Shown piece by piece: positions 61,825-64,000 of a stretch of 64,000 nt of DNA (positions within the stretch are counted from its first letter, which is position 1; every line of letters starts with the position of its first letter). The notes beneath the pieces are model-generated. The model saw only the letters and a list, made by a program, of their open reading frames with translations, searched no databases and was not told where the DNA came from. Origin of the DNA: Bacillota bacterium. Lineage in GTDB: Bacteria > Bacillota > Clostridia > Lachnospirales > Lachnospiraceae. The DNA is taken from the NCBI GenBank assembly GCA_023436065.1, contig JAEZKU010000002.1:1-64000 (forward strand). Direction: 5' to 3'. The translations under genes and the position numbers were made by a program.

Positions 61825-64000
61825 GTGTCAATGTTAAAAAAAAGGCTCATGAGCGATGAAAATATTTTTCTATCGATTCACCTACTCAGCTCTTATATAC
61901 AAAATAAAGAGCTTTTAAGCCCTGAAGATCGTAAAGAACTTTATTCTTTAAAAGATATTTTTGATGCAAGTGCAGTTAACTCTACAATAACAAAAGTTCG
62001 ATCTAGGTTAGATAAAATTCTTAATAACGAAAACGAATTCTTTGAGTCTAAGGTTTACTTCAAACCTAAAAAAATAGATAGTGAAGGAAAAAACGTTTTT
62101 AGACCATTGCATACAGCTTCATTAGTTGATCAAATTGCAATGATTGCTATGCTACAAATTTTAGTATATGACATTGATGCAAAAACAGGTAAGCTGGTTC
62201 CCTCAGAGTTAAGTAGATTATTGCCCTCTAATTTTTATGGTAATAGAATCTCTTTTGATGGTATTCAATTATTCAAACCATGGCAAGAGCAATACCAAGA
62301 ATATGTAGCAAAATCAAACGACATCTTATATAATTGTAGCGAAACATTTGAATATAGATATGAAGTGAGCTTGGATTTAGAGGATTTTTTTCCGTCTATC
62401 AATCCGCAAGTTCTCTTCCTGTTTATCACAAAACACTTGCCGTTAAAGTTTGATGAACATGAAGTAAAAACCGTACACATAATTTTAAAAAAACTTTTGA
62501 TCTTTAAGCTCAGTACGTTAAACTCTAATGAGATTACGTGGTACATAAAGAGCAATAAAAAAACAAAGACAAGTAATAAAAAAATTGATGGCATAAAATA
62601 TGCAAAGGGTATGCCGCAAGGGCTTCCACACACCTACTTTATGGCTAATATATTCATGCTAATGGTTCAAGAAAAGTACAAAAATTTCTTTCCGGGTAAA
62701 ATGTTATTTTATGTGGATGATTCAGTGATTTTCACTAATGGAACTGAAGATGATATTACGGAGAATTCATTTATTGAATCTGTAAAAAGTCTTAACCAAG
62801 AAATACGTGCTTGTGAACAGGAATTGCTAGATAGGGATAAACGGGTGAATTGGATACTTCCGCAAGATTATTGCTACAGCCCAGGTGATTATGGTGTGCA
62901 TGTTCACGATGCGGAAACTGAGAATTCGAAAAGCATCTTTTCTTGTGTCCCCGATGCAAAAAAAAATTCTGGAGAATTATACTTGAAAAGCCTTAGTCGT
63001 GAAACATCAAATATGGGTTTTGATATTTCTACGATTTTTTCTGATTCAGAAGTACAAATGATATCCAACAGGACCAATACGATTCTTGACGCGATTAATA
63101 GAGAAATTAGTCAAATTAGTCAAGATGATTTAACCAAAAAGGTTTATTATGATAAACTGTTGAGATACAAGAAGTTCTTTTCATATAGAAAAACTTTGCT
63201 TGAGTACAGGAATACTGGCAATATACATAAGCTAAAAGAGCGTGTGCTTTCAGATATTAGCTTAAGAAATTCTGAGGAAGGATTAAAAATTTTCTACCAA
63301 AAATATACTGATGATATTTTGGCGGCAAACATACAATTTGTATTTAGAAGATGCTCTGAAGAATCAATAAATACAGAGGATTTGGTTAATGCTGTTAGAA
63401 AATTAAACGCTATGCTTTTCGGCAAGAATGTGCGACATTCATATATTTTGCAGTCATATAGACCTTATTTAGAGAAAAAACCAGAATTTTATTCCGTTGA
63501 TTTTTACCGTTCTTTACAAGACATTATCGCCACGAAATTTAGTTATTTGAGGGCACAATCGGAAGGACAAAAAATAAAATGGATTCAAGAGAATTTGAGA
63601 AATCTATGCCAAAATGGCTGTGAAAAATTATTTGTAATGCTTGAGATGAAAAAGTTTTTTCAACTAAGCATCTATGTACGAAGCAGCACAAGTGATATAG
63701 AGCGAATGGTCATTAATGCTGTTTATTCGTTTATATTTGAATATGATATTGATGATAGTGTTACATTTGCAAAAAAAAGTCGTACTCCCATTCAATACTC
63801 GGAAATACGCACTTTAACAACATTAAGAAATCATACATTTTCCACTAATGATTTTTTAGAAAATCTTCAAAACTATTCACAAGATGAATACTGGGAAATT
63901 TGTGATTACTATCTTCTTCAAGTCCTTGATGCTTTCAAGACATTTGTACGTTTGCCGAAAAGAATTGATGACTTGATATTAATTCATAAATACTGTTGTG
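61825..64000 (+). CDS. Reverse transcriptase, Abi/UG (defence-type) candidate, cut by window edge
   Basis: The frame is open from GTG 61825 to the window end (725 codons, no stop). GGGGGG lies 6 nt before GTG; ATG 61831 is an alternative. RT motifs in order are SLDLEDFFPSI with catalytic Asp184, GMPQGLPHTYFMANIFM (Gln265-Gly266), and FYVDDSVIF with Asp298-Asp299. No maturase, HNH or group II intron RNA features are seen, and the RT core is followed by at least 400 residues of helical sequence (from about 330). This matches Abi/UG-type RTs such as AbiA/AbiK and DRT proteins that give phage resistance, better than retron or intron RTs. The exact class is undecided; the true C-terminus is outside. 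Confidence 0.85.
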   Translation, partial: MSMLKKRLMSDENIFLSIHLLSSYIQNKELLSPEDRKELYSLKDIFDASAVNSTITKVRSRLDKILNNENEFFESKVYFKPKKIDSEGKNVFRPLHTASLVDQIAMIAMLQILVYDIDAKTGKLVPSELSRLLPSNFYGNRISFDGIQLFKPWQEQYQEYVAKSNDILYNCSETFEYRYEVSLDLEDFFPSINPQVLFLFITKHLPLKFDEHEVKTVHIILKKLLIFKLSTLNSNEITWYIKSNKKTKTSNKKIDGIKYAKGMPQGLPHTYFMANIFMLMVQEKYKNFFPGKMLFYVDDSVIFTNGTEDDITENSFIESVKSLNQEIRACEQELLDRDKRVNWILPQDYCYSPGDYGVHVHDAETENSKSIFSCVPDAKKNSGELYLKSLSRETSNMGFDISTIFSDSEVQMISNRTNTILDAINREISQISQDDLTKKVYYDKLLRYKKFFSYRKTLLEYRNTGNIHKLKERVLSDISLRNSEEGLKIFYQKYTDDILAANIQFVFRRCSEESINTEDLVNAVRKLNAMLFGKNVRHSYILQSYRPYLEKKPEFYSVDFYRSLQDIIATKFSYLRAQSEGQKIKWIQENLRNLCQNGCEKLFVMLEMKKFFQLSIYVRSSTSDIERMVINAVYSFIFEYDIDDSVTFAKKSRTPIQYSEIRTLTTLRNHTFSTNDFLENLQNYSQDEYWEICDYYLLQVLDAFKTFVRLPKRIDDLILIHKYCC

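Noticed and set aside
61825..64000. Group II intron maturase or retron RT
   Set aside because: No intron domain V/VI-like RNA, no maturase or HNH region after the RT core, and the extension is far longer than in retron RTs.

Overview
The window looks like a chromosomal segment of an anaerobic, low-GC Gram-positive bacterium of the Clostridia, most likely Lachnospiraceae. This rests on gene content and style: strong AGGAGG-type ribosome sites, many lipoproteins, two-component/ABC modules, a CooS-family nickel-iron protein, and family signatures read by eye. No database search was run. I see no rRNA, tRNA, CRISPR array, insertion sequence or complete prophage.

Layout. 0-5.7 kb: a cut-off lipoprotein, a duplicated P-loop ATPase, a flavin reductase controlled by a textbook MerR promoter, the MerR gene, a GH36 alpha-galactosidase and a histidine phosphatase. 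5.8-12 kb (minus): peptidase T, an ABC-F ATPase and a MidA-like methyltransferase/TPR protein in one tight operon, then an inositol-phosphatase-type enzyme and an unknown membrane protein. 12-16.3 kb: AraC regulator, D-aminoacylase-type amidohydrolase, chemotaxis receptor, and a relic of a VOC/glyoxalase gene. 16.4-20 kb: an intact anti-sigma factor whose ECF sigma gene survives only as its region-4 end, then an orphan CooS-family protein in which one active-site cysteine is replaced (Glu nearby), closed by a very long hairpin. 20-24.8 kb: GNAT, Sel1-repeat protein, MATE pump, secreted repeat protein, MutT. 24.9-36.8 kb: a two-component system and, divergently, two tandem propeller-plus-solute-binding lipoproteins, two sugar-type permeases, an HlyD-like adaptor and a MacB-like membrane protein, with no ATPase.

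36.9-52.6 kb is a sugar-catabolic district: LacI regulator and aldose epimerase on the minus strand; on the plus strand an SsuABC/NitT-type importer, NagB-like and NagA enzymes, a two-component system, then PFK, class II aldolase, TIM-like isomerase, LarA-like racemase and a ChrA-type transporter. The NagB-like, PFK-like and TIM-like proteins each carry substitutions at textbook active-site positions, which suggests a dedicated route for a non-standard sugar phosphate. 52.7-60.4 kb: a heterodimeric ABC exporter (minus) and an HrtBA-HssRS-like transporter/two-component operon (plus).

60.4-64 kb is AT-rich accessory DNA: structured intergenic repeats, a promoter with a roughly 365-nt untranslated leader, an unrecognised 190-residue protein, and a reverse transcriptase (SLDLEDFFPS, PQG, YVDD motifs) with a long C-terminal extension that runs off the window. 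This has the shape of a defence-associated RT system with a partner gene and perhaps a non-coding RNA, and is the strongest candidate for something undescribed. A second notable item is a family of four intergenic hairpins followed by a conserved GCGGATAACGGGAA-like tag.
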